A DNA stretch of 64,000 nt from Bacteroidales bacterium. GTDB lineage: Bacteria; Bacteroidota; Bacteroidia; Bacteroidales; Salinivirgaceae. This document shows positions 26,777 to 35,019 of this stretch, in pieces. The notes below the pieces were generated by a model. That model was not told the DNA's origin, did no database searches, and was given only the letters and a program-made list of their open reading frames with translations. Location of the stretch: assembly GCA_012519055.1 (NCBI GenBank), contig JAAYQU010000045.1, forward strand, positions 186,001-250,000, written 5' to 3'. Position 1 is the stretch's first letter, and each line of letters starts with the position of its first letter. Made by a program: the position numbers and the translations under genes.

Positions 26777-28105
26777 TTAGCGGTTTATATGAATGAGTTG
26801 CTCAAATATTTCGTCTCGTAAATTTATAATTTCTTTGGTTCTTTTGTGCCCAAATAGATGTAAAACTCCTGTTCTAAGTCTAAAAATAATCTTTTTATAG
26901 AAAGGAACAATTCTTAGACCAATCACCGATGTTATAACTATAGCTGCAATTGATATTAGATAAGCTTTCCATGAAATTAGAAATAGTGCTAAAAAGCTGA
27001 TAATAAATGCAAACAAAATAGATAGAATTATGTAAACACCAAAACGCACAGAAGTCCTAAATTGTGGATCCTTTATCTTTTTGTTTACTATATTCCTAAC
27101 GAGAAAGAAAAGCCATCCAAAAAGTACAAGAGCAGGTAGACTGATAACTAATAGTGGCAAACAGATAACTAATAGCACTAGATTTTTCAAAATATTGCTC
27201 TTTGTTGCAGTTTCGTTAACGTTAAGTTTGTTTTTAACTAACAGTTTATCAAGTGTTTGGCATTTTTCTTCTAACTTTAAAGCTCTTTTATCGTTATCTT
27301 CGATTTCAGACAATTTAGAAGCTAACTTTTGGTTACTCTCGAAAATGGCTTTGGCTTTTTTATTCTTGCCTCTTAACATTGCCCTATTCCAGTCGGTTAG
27401 CCTCAAAATTAAGTAATACCATCTTTTCGAATCGATATGTATAATAAGTTTTTTAATCTCCTCGCTAAGTCTATCTCTCAAATCTGTTAGTCCTTGAGCA
27501 GGAGATTCTTTGTATGTTTCGTAGTATTCCGATATTTCAAACGGTTCACCAAAATTTACAATCTGTTCGGTTCCAAATTTTTCGTAATGTTCGTATTCTA
27601 AGCCTATTGGGACAATATAGAAAGGACCGCTGTTGTCTCTCTCCTCAATTGCTTGAAATGCTATTCGTGCAAATCCTTTTTGAAGAGGTCTTAAACGTTT
27701 ATATCCTGCATGACTTCCTTCGGCAAACATCGACAGGGTTCGGGGATAATTAAGTACACGAACGCTGTTTTCAAACACATCATCGTTATTTTTTAGATTT
27801 TCAAAACCGTCCCGTATTCTAAAGATAGGTAAAATTTTTATCTGGTAAAGCATCGCAGCAATGAAAGGTTTTTTGAATATATCACTACGTGCTAAAAACA
27901 CCTGCATTCTGTTTACTGAAAATATAAGTGCAAGTGCATCCATTAGTGCATTTTGATGGTTTGAAGCGTAGATATGAGGATGTTTTATTTTTTTGGGTTT
28001 ATTAAAAACATGAACTCTACTATATAAGCAGTCGTGAAAAGGTTTACCCCAATGTAACAGTAGCCTGAATGGTGCAGAGTATTTTTCAATATTATGTTTT
28101 CCCAT
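26777..28105 (-). CDS. PlsC-like lysophospholipid acyltransferase
   Basis: A 442-residue membrane acyltransferase that transfers an acyl chain to a glycerophosphate-type lipid. Motif I is NHQNALMD (residues 50-57), in the longer spacing seen in the NHPNSLLD subfamily; motif III is FAEGSHAGYKRL. The C-terminal half has two to three hydrophobic segments (LVLLVICLPLLVISLPALVL and AFIISFLALFLISWKAYLIS) and an Arg/His-rich end. It is the first gene of the three-gene minus-strand unit. Substrate is not predictable; Bacteroidota carry several paralogues for phospholipid and lipid A-type lipids. Confidence 0.8.
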   Translation of the reverse strand: MGKHNIEKYSAPFRLLLHWGKPFHDCLYSRVHVFNKPKKIKHPHIYASNHQNALMDALALIFSVNRMQVFLARSDIFKKPFIAAMLYQIKILPIFRIRDGFENLKNNDDVFENSVRVLNYPRTLSMFAEGSHAGYKRLRPLQKGFARIAFQAIEERDNSGPFYIVPIGLEYEHYEKFGTEQIVNFGEPFEISEYYETYKESPAQGLTDLRDRLSEEIKKLIIHIDSKRWYYLILRLTDWNRAMLRGKNKKAKAIFESNQKLASKLSEIEDNDKRALKLEEKCQTLDKLLVKNKLNVNETATKSNILKNLVLLVICLPLLVISLPALVLFGWLFFLVRNIVNKKIKDPQFRTSVRFGVYIILSILFAFIISFLALFLISWKAYLISIAAIVITSVIGLRIVPFYKKIIFRLRTGVLHLFGHKRTKEIINLRDEIFEQLIHINR

Positions 28106-28338
28106 CTTGTTTTGTTATTAATAAAACGGAATATCCCCAAGCGAATCTAAAGCTTTTAGATTGGAGGGAAGCAACTTTTTTGAGTAGATTTGCTCCGTTT
28201 AAAGTTGATCTACAGTCTGCAAAAGTACTCATTTTTTCGGTCAATCTGATTTCGGATAGCTTGTTTATCTAATGCAATAACGAAAATAAATTTATTAAGA
28301 TGATTTTCAGAGGTTTGTTAATTAATAAACAAGTAAAC

Positions 28339-28887
28339 TTAGTTGTTGTCCTTGTTTACAGATATTAGTTCAACAACTCTTAAATGATAAATTATGGTTG
28401 ACAAAGGAGGTATTTTATCTCCATCTCCAAGTAAGTGGTGTGCCATATACTGAGGCATAATAAATCGTGCGCTGTCCCCGCCGCGTAAAAGCAGGATACC
28501 CTCTTCTAAGCCCGATTCAACGCCACCGCGACTTACCTTAAATGTTTTTGGTCCTGTTTTGGTACTTGAGTAACATAACTCTCCACTTAACAGATGAATG
28601 CTGAAAGTAAGTGCAACTAAGTCGCCTTCGTTTACCTTTGGGCCATCTCCAGAGTCAAGAATTTGATACCAAATACCTGTTTTAGTCTGTTTCATATCCC
28701 ACTTGTTTAGTCTTATAAAACTCACAACCCGTTGAGTATCATAGGCTATTTGTAGTTTGTTGGCGTCGATAAGAATCTCATCAAGCTCCTTTTTAGAGAT
28801 AGGTAATTGACGTTTTTGATTTCTGTCATTGCAACTAAATATGCTTGTTACAATAATTACCGCAAGTATATATTTTAAAGTATTCAT
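28339..28887 (-). CDS. FKBP-type peptidyl-prolyl isomerase lipoprotein (GldI-like)
   Basis: A 182-residue lipoprotein: signal IIVTSIFSC with lipidated Cys19, a helical linker, then an FKBP domain (residues 75-175) with GIWYQILDSGDGPKVNEGD, GVESGLEEGILLLRGGDSAR and FIMPQYMAHHLLGDG. The family assists folding of exported proteins in the periplasm. GldI, needed for gliding in Flavobacterium, has the same architecture, but no gliding genes are near, so only the general name is justified. It lies 34 bases downstream of the DHH phosphoesterase gene and is probably co-transcribed with it. Confidence 0.85.
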   Translation of the reverse strand: MNTLKYILAVIIVTSIFSCNDRNQKRQLPISKKELDEILIDANKLQIAYDTQRVVSFIRLNKWDMKQTKTGIWYQILDSGDGPKVNEGDLVALTFSIHLLSGELCYSSTKTGPKTFKVSRGGVESGLEEGILLLRGGDSARFIMPQYMAHHLLGDGDKIPPLSTIIYHLRVVELISVNKDNN

Positions 28888-28921
28888 TTTCCCACAAATA
28901 TTGCTTATGTTTTATCAGATG

Positions 28922-29947
28922 CTATTTTTTTGAGTTAATAATCTCTTTGGCATGTTTTTTAGCTAACTCTTTGAACTCATTTATTGTGTCATCTAGCGAT
29001 TTATAGCTTTTTCCTCCCGATGCATTTTTATGTCCACCACCATTGAAATACTTTTCGGCAAATTTATTTACCTCGAAACTACCTACAGAACGGAATGATA
29101 TTTTTATATCGCTTTCTCGCTCCTGAAATAGTGCTGTAAAATATATATATTTAATTGAAAGTGGGTAATTGACAAAGTTTTCAGTATCGCCTGGTTGGTA
29201 ATTGAACTTTTTAAGATCTTCGGAGCTCAAGTAAATATATGCAGTATATAAATCATCAAGAACAACCATGCGTTCATTTATTGAATACCCTAATAAGCGT
29301 AAACTATTTTCTGACAATGTGTTATATATATTCTGAGTAATAGTGTCTTTGTCAATACCCAAGTTAATCAAGTCAATAACAGTCTGAAATGTTGAAATAT
29401 AGTTTGAGCTGTATTTAAAAACACCGGTGTCGGTAACTATTCCTACATAAATACAAGTTGCAAAATCGACATTTGCCTTAACTATAGGTATGTGTTTGAA
29501 TATGTGATAAATAAGCTCACAAGTACTACTTACTTCAATATACGAAAATACGACTTCGGCTTTTAATTGAGGATTTGTATGGTGATCAATTAGAATTAGT
29601 GGTTTGTCGCAACCGTTTAGTATTTGAGTATATTTTTCAACACGACTGGCTTGATTAAAGTCGACACATATAACGATATCAGTAGATTGCAATATCTTTT
29701 CTACTTCAATTTTGGGAATACCTTCGTGAATTGTTTCAAAGTTAGGTAGCCACCTTAAATTCTCAGGAACATAATTAGGTATAATTACATTTGTTTCTAT
29801 ATTTAATTGTTTAAACATTGAAACCAAAGCTAATGCACTACCAATTGCATCACCATCGGGATTTGTGTGTGTGAAAATTGCAATGTTTTTCGATCTTTTT
29901 ATGAAATCAACAAAACTGCTAATTGCCTGTTTGTTAATGTTAATCAC
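28922..29947 (-). CDS. nrnA: DHH/DHHA1 phosphoesterase (NrnA-like)
   Basis: NrnA-type enzymes degrade very short RNAs (nanoRNA) and pAp, and some cleave cyclic dinucleotides. The 341-residue protein has the DHH motifs THTNPDGDAIGS (residues 25-36), VCVDFN, the eponymous DHH in LIDHHTNP, GIVTDTGVFKYS, and the DHHA1 motif GGGHKNASGG near the C-terminus. The start is GTG at 29947; no ATG is available upstream. The substrate preference cannot be told from sequence, so the symbol is a best match. It forms a unit with the FKBP lipoprotein gene. Confidence 0.87.
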   Translation of the reverse strand: MININKQAISSFVDFIKRSKNIAIFTHTNPDGDAIGSALALVSMFKQLNIETNVIIPNYVPENLRWLPNFETIHEGIPKIEVEKILQSTDIVICVDFNQASRVEKYTQILNGCDKPLILIDHHTNPQLKAEVVFSYIEVSSTCELIYHIFKHIPIVKANVDFATCIYVGIVTDTGVFKYSSNYISTFQTVIDLINLGIDKDTITQNIYNTLSENSLRLLGYSINERMVVLDDLYTAYIYLSSEDLKKFNYQPGDTENFVNYPLSIKYIYFTALFQERESDIKISFRSVGSFEVNKFAEKYFNGGGHKNASGGKSYKSLDDTINEFKELAKKHAKEIINSKK

Positions 29948-30101
29948 TTGTTGCTGTTTTGAAGTTATTAAAAGTCAAAAGTAATGATTATTTTATCATC
30001 AAAGGTTTTATATGACTTTAAAATGAAAAATCATAATCCCATAAAATACACTTATTATAAAGATATAATTAAAAAAGTTGTATATTTGCAGCCTGAAAAA
30101 G

Positions 30102-30175
30102 GGTTCCGTAGCTCAGCTGGATAGAGCAACAGCCTTCTAAGCTGTGGGTCATAGGTTCGAATCCTATCGGAATCG
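30102..30175 (+). tRNA. tRNA-Arg (anticodon TCT), no encoded CCA
   Basis: A 74-base cloverleaf: acceptor GGTTCCG/CGGAATC, D arm GCTCAGCTGGATAGAGC, anticodon stem ACAGC/GCTGT with loop CTTCTAA (anticodon TCT, reading AGA), T arm ATAGGTTCGAATCCTAT, discriminator G. The CCA end is not encoded. A perfect -7 promoter element TATATTTG lies at 30081-30088. Confidence 0.95.
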
Positions 30176-30180
30176 CAGAG

Positions 30181-30214
30181 AGCCTTGCGTTTGAATGTAA
30201 CGTGAGGCTTTTTT
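30181..30214 (+). terminator. Intrinsic terminator of tRNA-Arg
   Basis: AGCCT/AGGCT and CGTT/AACG pair around a 7-base loop, with TG on both sides as an internal mismatch, then a T6 run. Confidence 0.8.
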
Positions 30215-30346
30215 GCTTATATAAATAGAGTTATTACTGAAACGACATTAGAATATAACAAGTTTAGTATTAAAAATGTTGTATCTTGGTATCGTAAACA
30301 TAATGTTGTAAGCAGTAGGAGATTCACCAACAAATATATCAAGAGT

Positions 30347-31171
30347 ATGGCTAAAACAGGACACGGAAACCACTGGGAATGTGTTGTAGAGCTTAACAAA
30401 GCAGTTCAAGAGATAGTTCCGTCAGTACTTCAAAACGGATCAAAAATAGAAAAATCTGAAGTAATTGCTAATTGCTTTGAAAATAAAATCCCAACTACGA
30501 CTAAAATTCTTTCTATTTCAGACGACAATGAAATAACTCCTAAAATTTTGGTAGCAGAAAATCCCGAAGAACAGATTTATGAAGTTGTTACAGGTTATCC
30601 ATTTATTCAATCAAAGAGTATTATTAAATTGAAAATTATTGAAATTAATGAATGGGAAAATCTTATTGAAGCAGTAATAACAGGAGAAACAAAAGACAAA
30701 GAAAAAATTTCATTTTTCGACACAAATTATTTTTTAAACAAAGAAACATATGAGATAGGTAAAATATATGACTTCTCTATCTCTGCTATGGCGTATGCCG
30801 TTGAAATTCTGGAAGAAACATCATTCTCATTCGAAGGACAAAATGCAATAGATTGGCATGCCAAACTTGGAGAAGAACCGATTTACGATGAAAGTGGAAA
30901 TATTGAACCTGTTGTAATTCATTTAGATAATCTTGTAGCTTTAATACAAGCAGATGAGGATTATCCAGATGATGCAGAATTTCAATCACCAATTAAAAGT
31001 ATGAAGACAATACGTGCGTTTGACCAAGATTTCTATAAATTTAAGATAACAGTTTTTAGAGATCCTGATATTGACATAGATTTATATGCAAAGGCAGATT
31101 TTTTTAACAGAAAACCTAAAATAAACTACCCGTTACGTGGCTATATATGGCTACAAGGGAAAAAGGAATAA
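30347..31171 (+). CDS. Hypothetical 274-residue soluble protein
   Basis: I do not recognise this family. The protein has no signal peptide or membrane segment, is acidic (many Glu/Asp, for example QADEDYPDDAEFQSP), and looks beta-rich, with two similar strand-rich halves around residues 70-140 and 150-270. DFYKFKITVFRDPDIDIDLY and RGYIWLQGKKE mark the C-terminus. The ATG at 30347 is the first in frame after a clear stop and follows the tRNA terminator by 130 bases. The next small gene overlaps its end by 25 bases, so the two are translated together. Confidence 0.6.
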   Translation: MAKTGHGNHWECVVELNKAVQEIVPSVLQNGSKIEKSEVIANCFENKIPTTTKILSISDDNEITPKILVAENPEEQIYEVVTGYPFIQSKSIIKLKIIEINEWENLIEAVITGETKDKEKISFFDTNYFLNKETYEIGKIYDFSISAMAYAVEILEETSFSFEGQNAIDWHAKLGEEPIYDESGNIEPVVIHLDNLVALIQADEDYPDDAEFQSPIKSMKTIRAFDQDFYKFKITVFRDPDIDIDLYAKADFFNRKPKINYPLRGYIWLQGKKE

Positions 31172-31341
31172 AAAATGGCAAAAAAAAACGTTATCGCCAA
31201 AAACGTAAATTTAAAATTACGAAGGAGCATGGTCGTACAGCATTAAGGCTACTTTTTGTACCATGGGGCTGCTTGGGAGTATGGTTTGGTATTATTGCAT
31301 TTTGCATAATGTGCTTTTTAACAGCCTTTGGTTTTGATTAG
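31147..31341 (+). CDS. Small single-pass membrane protein (64 residues)
   Basis: It starts inside the 3' end of the preceding gene (25-base overlap, different frame). Residues 1-32 are strongly basic (KNGKKKRYRQKRKFKITKEH), followed by one hydrophobic helix (about 33-61, LLFVPWGCLGVWFGIIAFCI). The overlap, the clear basic-then-hydrophobic layout and the lack of any other gene here support a real gene, but the family is unknown. The basic part should face the cytoplasm. Confidence 0.5.
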   Translation: MATREKGIKNGKKKRYRQKRKFKITKEHGRTALRLLFVPWGCLGVWFGIIAFCIMCFLTAFGFD

Positions 31342-31393
31342 AACTTTATAAATATGTGGTAATGAGGAAAATGTAACAAAAAACCGTAAATAT

Positions 31394-32050
31394 ATGAGAC
31401 AAAATAAGGCATATGCTAAATTTAATAGTCGATACGACGATGTTTTAACTGGACGTAAGTGGTGGAGCCGTTTGTACTTGAAATGGATATGGAAAGTCAA
31501 CGAAAGCTTGATAGCAAAAGAGGTTTTGGAGATGCTACCAGATGATTTTCAAGGAGAGATTTTGGACGTTCCTATAGGGACAGCTGTTTTTACTGCAGAG
31601 AAATATAAAAATATGCATAGAACCAAAATTTTAGGTGTCGATTTTTCGCAAGAGATGCTTGATATTGCCAATGAACGAATTTTACACAAAGAGATTAAAA
31701 ATCTAAAGCTTCAACATGGTGATGTATGTGAGCTTGCGTTTGAAGATGAACGTTTTGATATTGTATTTTCAATGAATGGTGTTCACGCCTTTCTCCCACA
31801 AAAACATAAGGCGTTTTACGAAATGTACCGTGTACTCAAACCCGGAGGTCTTTTCTTGGGATCTTTTTATATAAGAGGGGAACGTGGTATAACTGACTGG
31901 TTTGTGCGTAATATATTCAACAAAATGGGAGTTTTTACTCCTCCACATTTCACAAAAGAGGAGGCATTTGATGTGTTGAAAGCACTTTACGGAGAAAATG
32001 TAGAGGTAAAAAATCATAGTTCAATATTAATTTTTAAATGTGTTAAGTAA
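31394..32050 (+). CDS. Class I SAM-dependent methyltransferase
   Basis: A 218-residue methyltransferase of the UbiE/Methyltransf_11 type. The SAM-binding motif I is GEILDVPIGTAVF (residues 55-67), in which VPIG replaces the usual GxG; motif post I is ILGVDFSQEM, then LQHGDVCELAF, DIVFSMNGVHAF and YRVLKPGGLFLGSFYIRG. Substrate unknown. The N-terminal 50 residues (WWSRLYLKWIWKVN) are aromatic and may bind a lipid or small molecule. It stands between the small membrane gene and a 660-base stretch with no larger gene. Confidence 0.85.
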   Translation: MRQNKAYAKFNSRYDDVLTGRKWWSRLYLKWIWKVNESLIAKEVLEMLPDDFQGEILDVPIGTAVFTAEKYKNMHRTKILGVDFSQEMLDIANERILHKEIKNLKLQHGDVCELAFEDERFDIVFSMNGVHAFLPQKHKAFYEMYRVLKPGGLFLGSFYIRGERGITDWFVRNIFNKMGVFTPPHFTKEEAFDVLKALYGENVEVKNHSSILIFKCVK

Positions 32051-32069
32051 ATAAGGGTAAAGTTAGATT

Positions 32070-32156
32070 ATGAGTAGGGAAGGGCAGAACAAAGCTCCAT
32101 TTGAAAGCAAAAACAAACATCACGCACATCACCATCATCGCCATGCGTATACATAA
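32070..32156 (+). CDS. Histidine-rich 28-residue ORF resembling a his-operon leader peptide
   Basis: The ORF MSREGQNKAPFESKNK continues with HHAHHHHRHAYT: seven His in twelve residues right before the stop region. Such His runs are the hallmark of leader peptides that sense charged tRNA-His ahead of histidine genes. A hairpin AAAAGTT/AACTTTT follows (about 32174-32208). No his gene is downstream: the next gene is the TetR regulator 550 bases on. It may be an orphan leader or a metal-binding peptide. Confidence 0.4.
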   Translation: MSREGQNKAPFESKNKHHAHHHHRHAYT

Positions 32157-32470
32157 AAAGTGAGAGGTAAAAAGTTGTTGTGGGTCACGTTGCTTAACTT
32201 TTCGATAAATTTGGCATAAGTCACATTACTCTGCAAATTGAGCACAAAGGATGCGAGAATAATGATGAGCTGATAAAATCTTAATTAAAATTTAACATAT
32301 TTTCTTTGTTAATTCTTTTTTTTGAGGTGCTATGAAAAATATTTAACTATTCTCTATAGTGCAAAATATTTGTATTTTATTTCATATTTGTTCGAGATAA
32401 ATTTGTTTATTTTTCCGGTTAATCTTTCAGCCCCTGCTTTTGTTTGACCAAAACAACTGTAGAAATATTT

Positions 32471-32598
32471 ATACCAATTGTAATTTTAAAATAGTTCAAT
32501 CTTTTTAAAGTTTTACAATTGTAAATACCGATGTTACAGATACATAGTCCAAAAGAGTGATAGCGAAGTTTGGACTATAGTAGCTGTCCAATCGGTAT
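32471..32598. mobile_element. MITE-like element, copy 2 (128 bp)
   Basis: The ends ATACCAATTG and CAATCGGTAT form terminal inverted repeats (9 of 10). The right half holds ATAGTCCAAA and TTTGGACTAT, a 10-bp inverted repeat with a 15-base loop that is preserved in copy 1 (11862-11986) with a T-G wobble. No coding capacity. Confidence 0.7.
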
Positions 32599-32643
32599 TA
32601 CATACTCTTCTTCAATCTTATTTAAAAAAATATTAAAATTTTT

Positions 32644-32705
32644 TTGCATAGAATAAAAATATATCTATTTTTGTACCAAAGAACAATTTTAGTTCAAAAT
32701 GAATA
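32644..32705 (+). promoter_or_regulatory. Promoter and probable operator of the TetR gene
   Basis: TTG (32644-32646), 19 bases and TATTTTTG (32666-32673) form a good Bacteroidota promoter. Immediately after it, GAACAATTTTAGTTC (32681-32695) is an inverted repeat placed at the expected transcription start. A closely similar sequence precedes the radical SAM gene at 33355, which suggests autorepression and shared control. Confidence 0.55.
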
Positions 32706-32709
32706 ATAC

Positions 32710-33285
32710 ATGAACAATACAAAGGATATAATATTAGACGTTGCAAATAGACTTTTTAGTCGTTTTGGCTTTTATAAAACTTCAATGGATGAAATAGCCA
32801 AGACTGCAAGAAAAGCTAAAGGTTCATTATACTATCATTTTGCAAGCAAGGAGGATCTATTTAAGGAGGTAATCTCCAAAGAAATGAATAACTTGAAAGA
32901 GCAACTGGCTATAATTGTTAATAATCCGAATTTGAGTGCTTCCGAAAAACTTAAAAACTATTTTTTAAGAAGAATGGAAATAATGAATACAGCTACAAAT
33001 TATCATGAAACTCTAAAAGCTGATTTTTTTGAACGATTCTATTTTATCGATGATTTACGTGCTGAAACAGATGAGTGGGAGAGAAAAAATATAAAAAGAA
33101 TAATTTTACAGGGAGTCGATGCCAAAGAATTTGTATTAAACATAGACATAAATATTATATCTGAGATGACCATTATGGTTTTAAAGGGACTTGAAATTCC
33201 ATTTTTCCTTCAGGGTCAATATAATAATTATTCGCATCACCTTGAGAATTTAATTGGTATCCTTTCAAAAGGACTATCTAAATAA
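32710..33285 (+). CDS. TetR/AcrR-family transcriptional regulator
   Basis: A 191-residue regulator. Residues 1-55 carry the TetR helix-turn-helix (FSRFGFYKTSMDEIAKTARK, then GSLYYHFASKEDLF); the rest is the ligand-binding dimer domain. Ligand unknown. The gene opens the long + strand accessory locus and lies 69 bases before the first radical SAM gene; both have the same operator-like sequence in front, so it likely represses itself and the radical SAM gene until a small molecule or lipid releases it (inference). Confidence 0.9.
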   Translation: MNNTKDIILDVANRLFSRFGFYKTSMDEIAKTARKAKGSLYYHFASKEDLFKEVISKEMNNLKEQLAIIVNNPNLSASEKLKNYFLRRMEIMNTATNYHETLKADFFERFYFIDDLRAETDEWERKNIKRIILQGVDAKEFVLNIDINIISEMTIMVLKGLEIPFFLQGQYNNYSHHLENLIGILSKGLSK

Positions 33286-33293
33286 TTATTTTT

Positions 33294-33340
33294 TTTTGCA
33301 TATAACTGACTAAAAAACAATTATAGTACAAAACGAATTA
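33294..33340 (+). promoter_or_regulatory. Second copy of the TetR operator-like sequence
   Basis: AACAATTATAGTACAAAACG (from 33316) repeats the TetR-gene operator region with 24 of 29 positions identical, and TTTTTGCATA (33294-33303) also repeats the -33 region of that promoter. It lies 15 bases before the radical SAM start at 33355. Confidence 0.5.
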
Positions 33341-33354
33341 AAAAAATTGAAAAA

Positions 33355-34809
33355 ATGAAAACAATTTCTTTGAATGCTCAAATTTCAGCGCTAATAAGCA
33401 AATTAGTTGAAAGCAAAATTTCCAGAAATTTGCTTGAAGGAAAACTAAAAAAAATGATGAAGCAAAGTATATTAAACGATCATGAATCCAATGCTTCATT
33501 AATATCAAGACAATACCAGTTTCTTGCCTTGTGGACAATGTATAAATCCTATGTAAGGAATATTGATAAAGGAAATATATCTTCCAAAGTAACATCAAGA
33601 ATAATTGAATCTTTTTTGAATTCAGTGTTATTTAGAAATAATTTATCCAAGGAAGCAAGGCAGATATTTTACAATAAATATGGAATGCAGCCCCCTACCT
33701 TATTAGTTATATCACCAACAAAAAAATGTAATCTAAGGTGTACAGGGTGCTACGCATCTTCGAGCCCAGATACTGATACATCTTTGAGTTGGAGCTTACT
33801 GAACAGAATAATCGATGACGCATATTCTAATATGGGAATGAGGTTCTTTGTAATATCAGGAGGTGAACCTTTTATGTACAAGAGCGAGGGCAAAACAATT
33901 CTCGATTTGGCAGAGAAATGGAACGATTGCTTCTTTATGGTTTACACCAACGGAACTCTTATTAATGAAGAAATTGCCTTGCGTATGGCTAAAGTAGGTA
34001 ATATCACTCCTGCAATTTCTGTGGAGGGTTACGAATCAGAAACTGATGCGAGAAGAGGTGCTGGAATATTTCAAAGAATTATAAACGCAAAAAATAATTT
34101 AATATCACAAGGGGTGCCTTTCGGTCTTTCGGTTACAGCTACTAAGGAAAATATTTCTTTACTTCTCAATGAATCATTTTATGATTTCTATTTCAATGAG
34201 ATTGGAGCTACATATATGTGGATATTTCAATACATGCCTATAGGGAGGGGCATTTCAGACAATTTGATGATTTCTCCTAAAGAGAGGATGAATTTGCATG
34301 AAATACAAGACAGAATGCTTAATGAAAAGAATTACTTCATAGCAGATTTCTGGAATAGTGCACCGATGTCAAATGGCTGCATTTCGTGTGGTAGGTCTGG
34401 AGGTTATTTTTATATAAACTGGGATGGGAATATTATGCCATGTGTGTTTATACCCTACTATAAAGATAATATAAAAACTCTGTATAGCTCAGGAAAATCA
34501 TTATCTGATGCACTATTATCACCACTTTTTGTAAATGGCAGAGCATGGCAAAAAGAATATATCGGGGATAAGGCAAATCCTGGCAATTTATTAAGACCTT
34601 GCTTTTATAGGGATCACTATAAAACATTTCATGAAATTGCAAATAATGCGAAGGTTGAACCCGAAAATAAGGAAGCAGAAATAGCTTTCAAATCAAATGA
34701 TTACCATGACTTTATGATAAAATTTGACAATGAACTTGAAATTGAAGCCACCCCAGTTTGGCAACAATTAAAAGACAAAATCAATAGTAATTCAAAAAGT
34801 CAAAAATAA
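33355..34809 (+). CDS. Radical SAM/SPASM-type enzyme 1
   Basis: A 484-residue radical SAM enzyme. The [4Fe-4S]-SAM motif is CNLRCTGC (Cys125, 129, 132), followed by FFVISGGEPFMYKS and VYTNGTLIN. The C-terminal part has further Cys residues (NGCISCGRSGG, IMPCVFIPYY, LLRPCFYRDH) arranged like a SPASM-type auxiliary-cluster domain. SPASM enzymes commonly modify peptides or make enzyme cofactors. An N-terminal extension of about 110 residues is helical. The gene is a paralogue of 35020-36366. A 27-residue Cys-rich ORF begins 3 bases after its stop. Confidence 0.82.
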   Translation: MKTISLNAQISALISKLVESKISRNLLEGKLKKMMKQSILNDHESNASLISRQYQFLALWTMYKSYVRNIDKGNISSKVTSRIIESFLNSVLFRNNLSKEARQIFYNKYGMQPPTLLVISPTKKCNLRCTGCYASSSPDTDTSLSWSLLNRIIDDAYSNMGMRFFVISGGEPFMYKSEGKTILDLAEKWNDCFFMVYTNGTLINEEIALRMAKVGNITPAISVEGYESETDARRGAGIFQRIINAKNNLISQGVPFGLSVTATKENISLLLNESFYDFYFNEIGATYMWIFQYMPIGRGISDNLMISPKERMNLHEIQDRMLNEKNYFIADFWNSAPMSNGCISCGRSGGYFYINWDGNIMPCVFIPYYKDNIKTLYSSGKSLSDALLSPLFVNGRAWQKEYIGDKANPGNLLRPCFYRDHYKTFHEIANNAKVEPENKEAEIAFKSNDYHDFMIKFDNELEIEATPVWQQLKDKINSNSKSQK

Positions 34810-34812
34810 TAC

Positions 34813-34896
34813 ATGTCGCACATCAATTTAATTAATAAAAAATGTTGCATATGCATATTGAATCCGGAGTGTTTCCTTCTTTCAGACTACTGTTAG
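34813..34896 (+). CDS. Tiny Cys-rich ORF between two radical SAM genes
   Basis: The ORF encodes 27 residues: MSHINLINKK, then CCICILNPECFLLSDYC, with five Cys in the last 17 residues. It starts 3 bases after the stop of radical SAM gene 1. Radical SAM/SPASM enzymes often act on Cys in short ribosomal peptides, so position and content make it a possible precursor peptide. It is very short for one and has no recognisable leader, so chance is a real alternative. Confidence 0.3.
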   Translation: MSHINLINKKCCICILNPECFLLSDYC

Positions 34897-35019
34897 CTTG
34901 TGTAAGCTATAAAAATAAATTTAGGTAAAAAATGCGGATAATCATAAAATATATTTATCAACTGATTTTGAACCATTTTAAATTAACAAATATATAAAAA
35001 TAAAAAGGAGATACCTACT

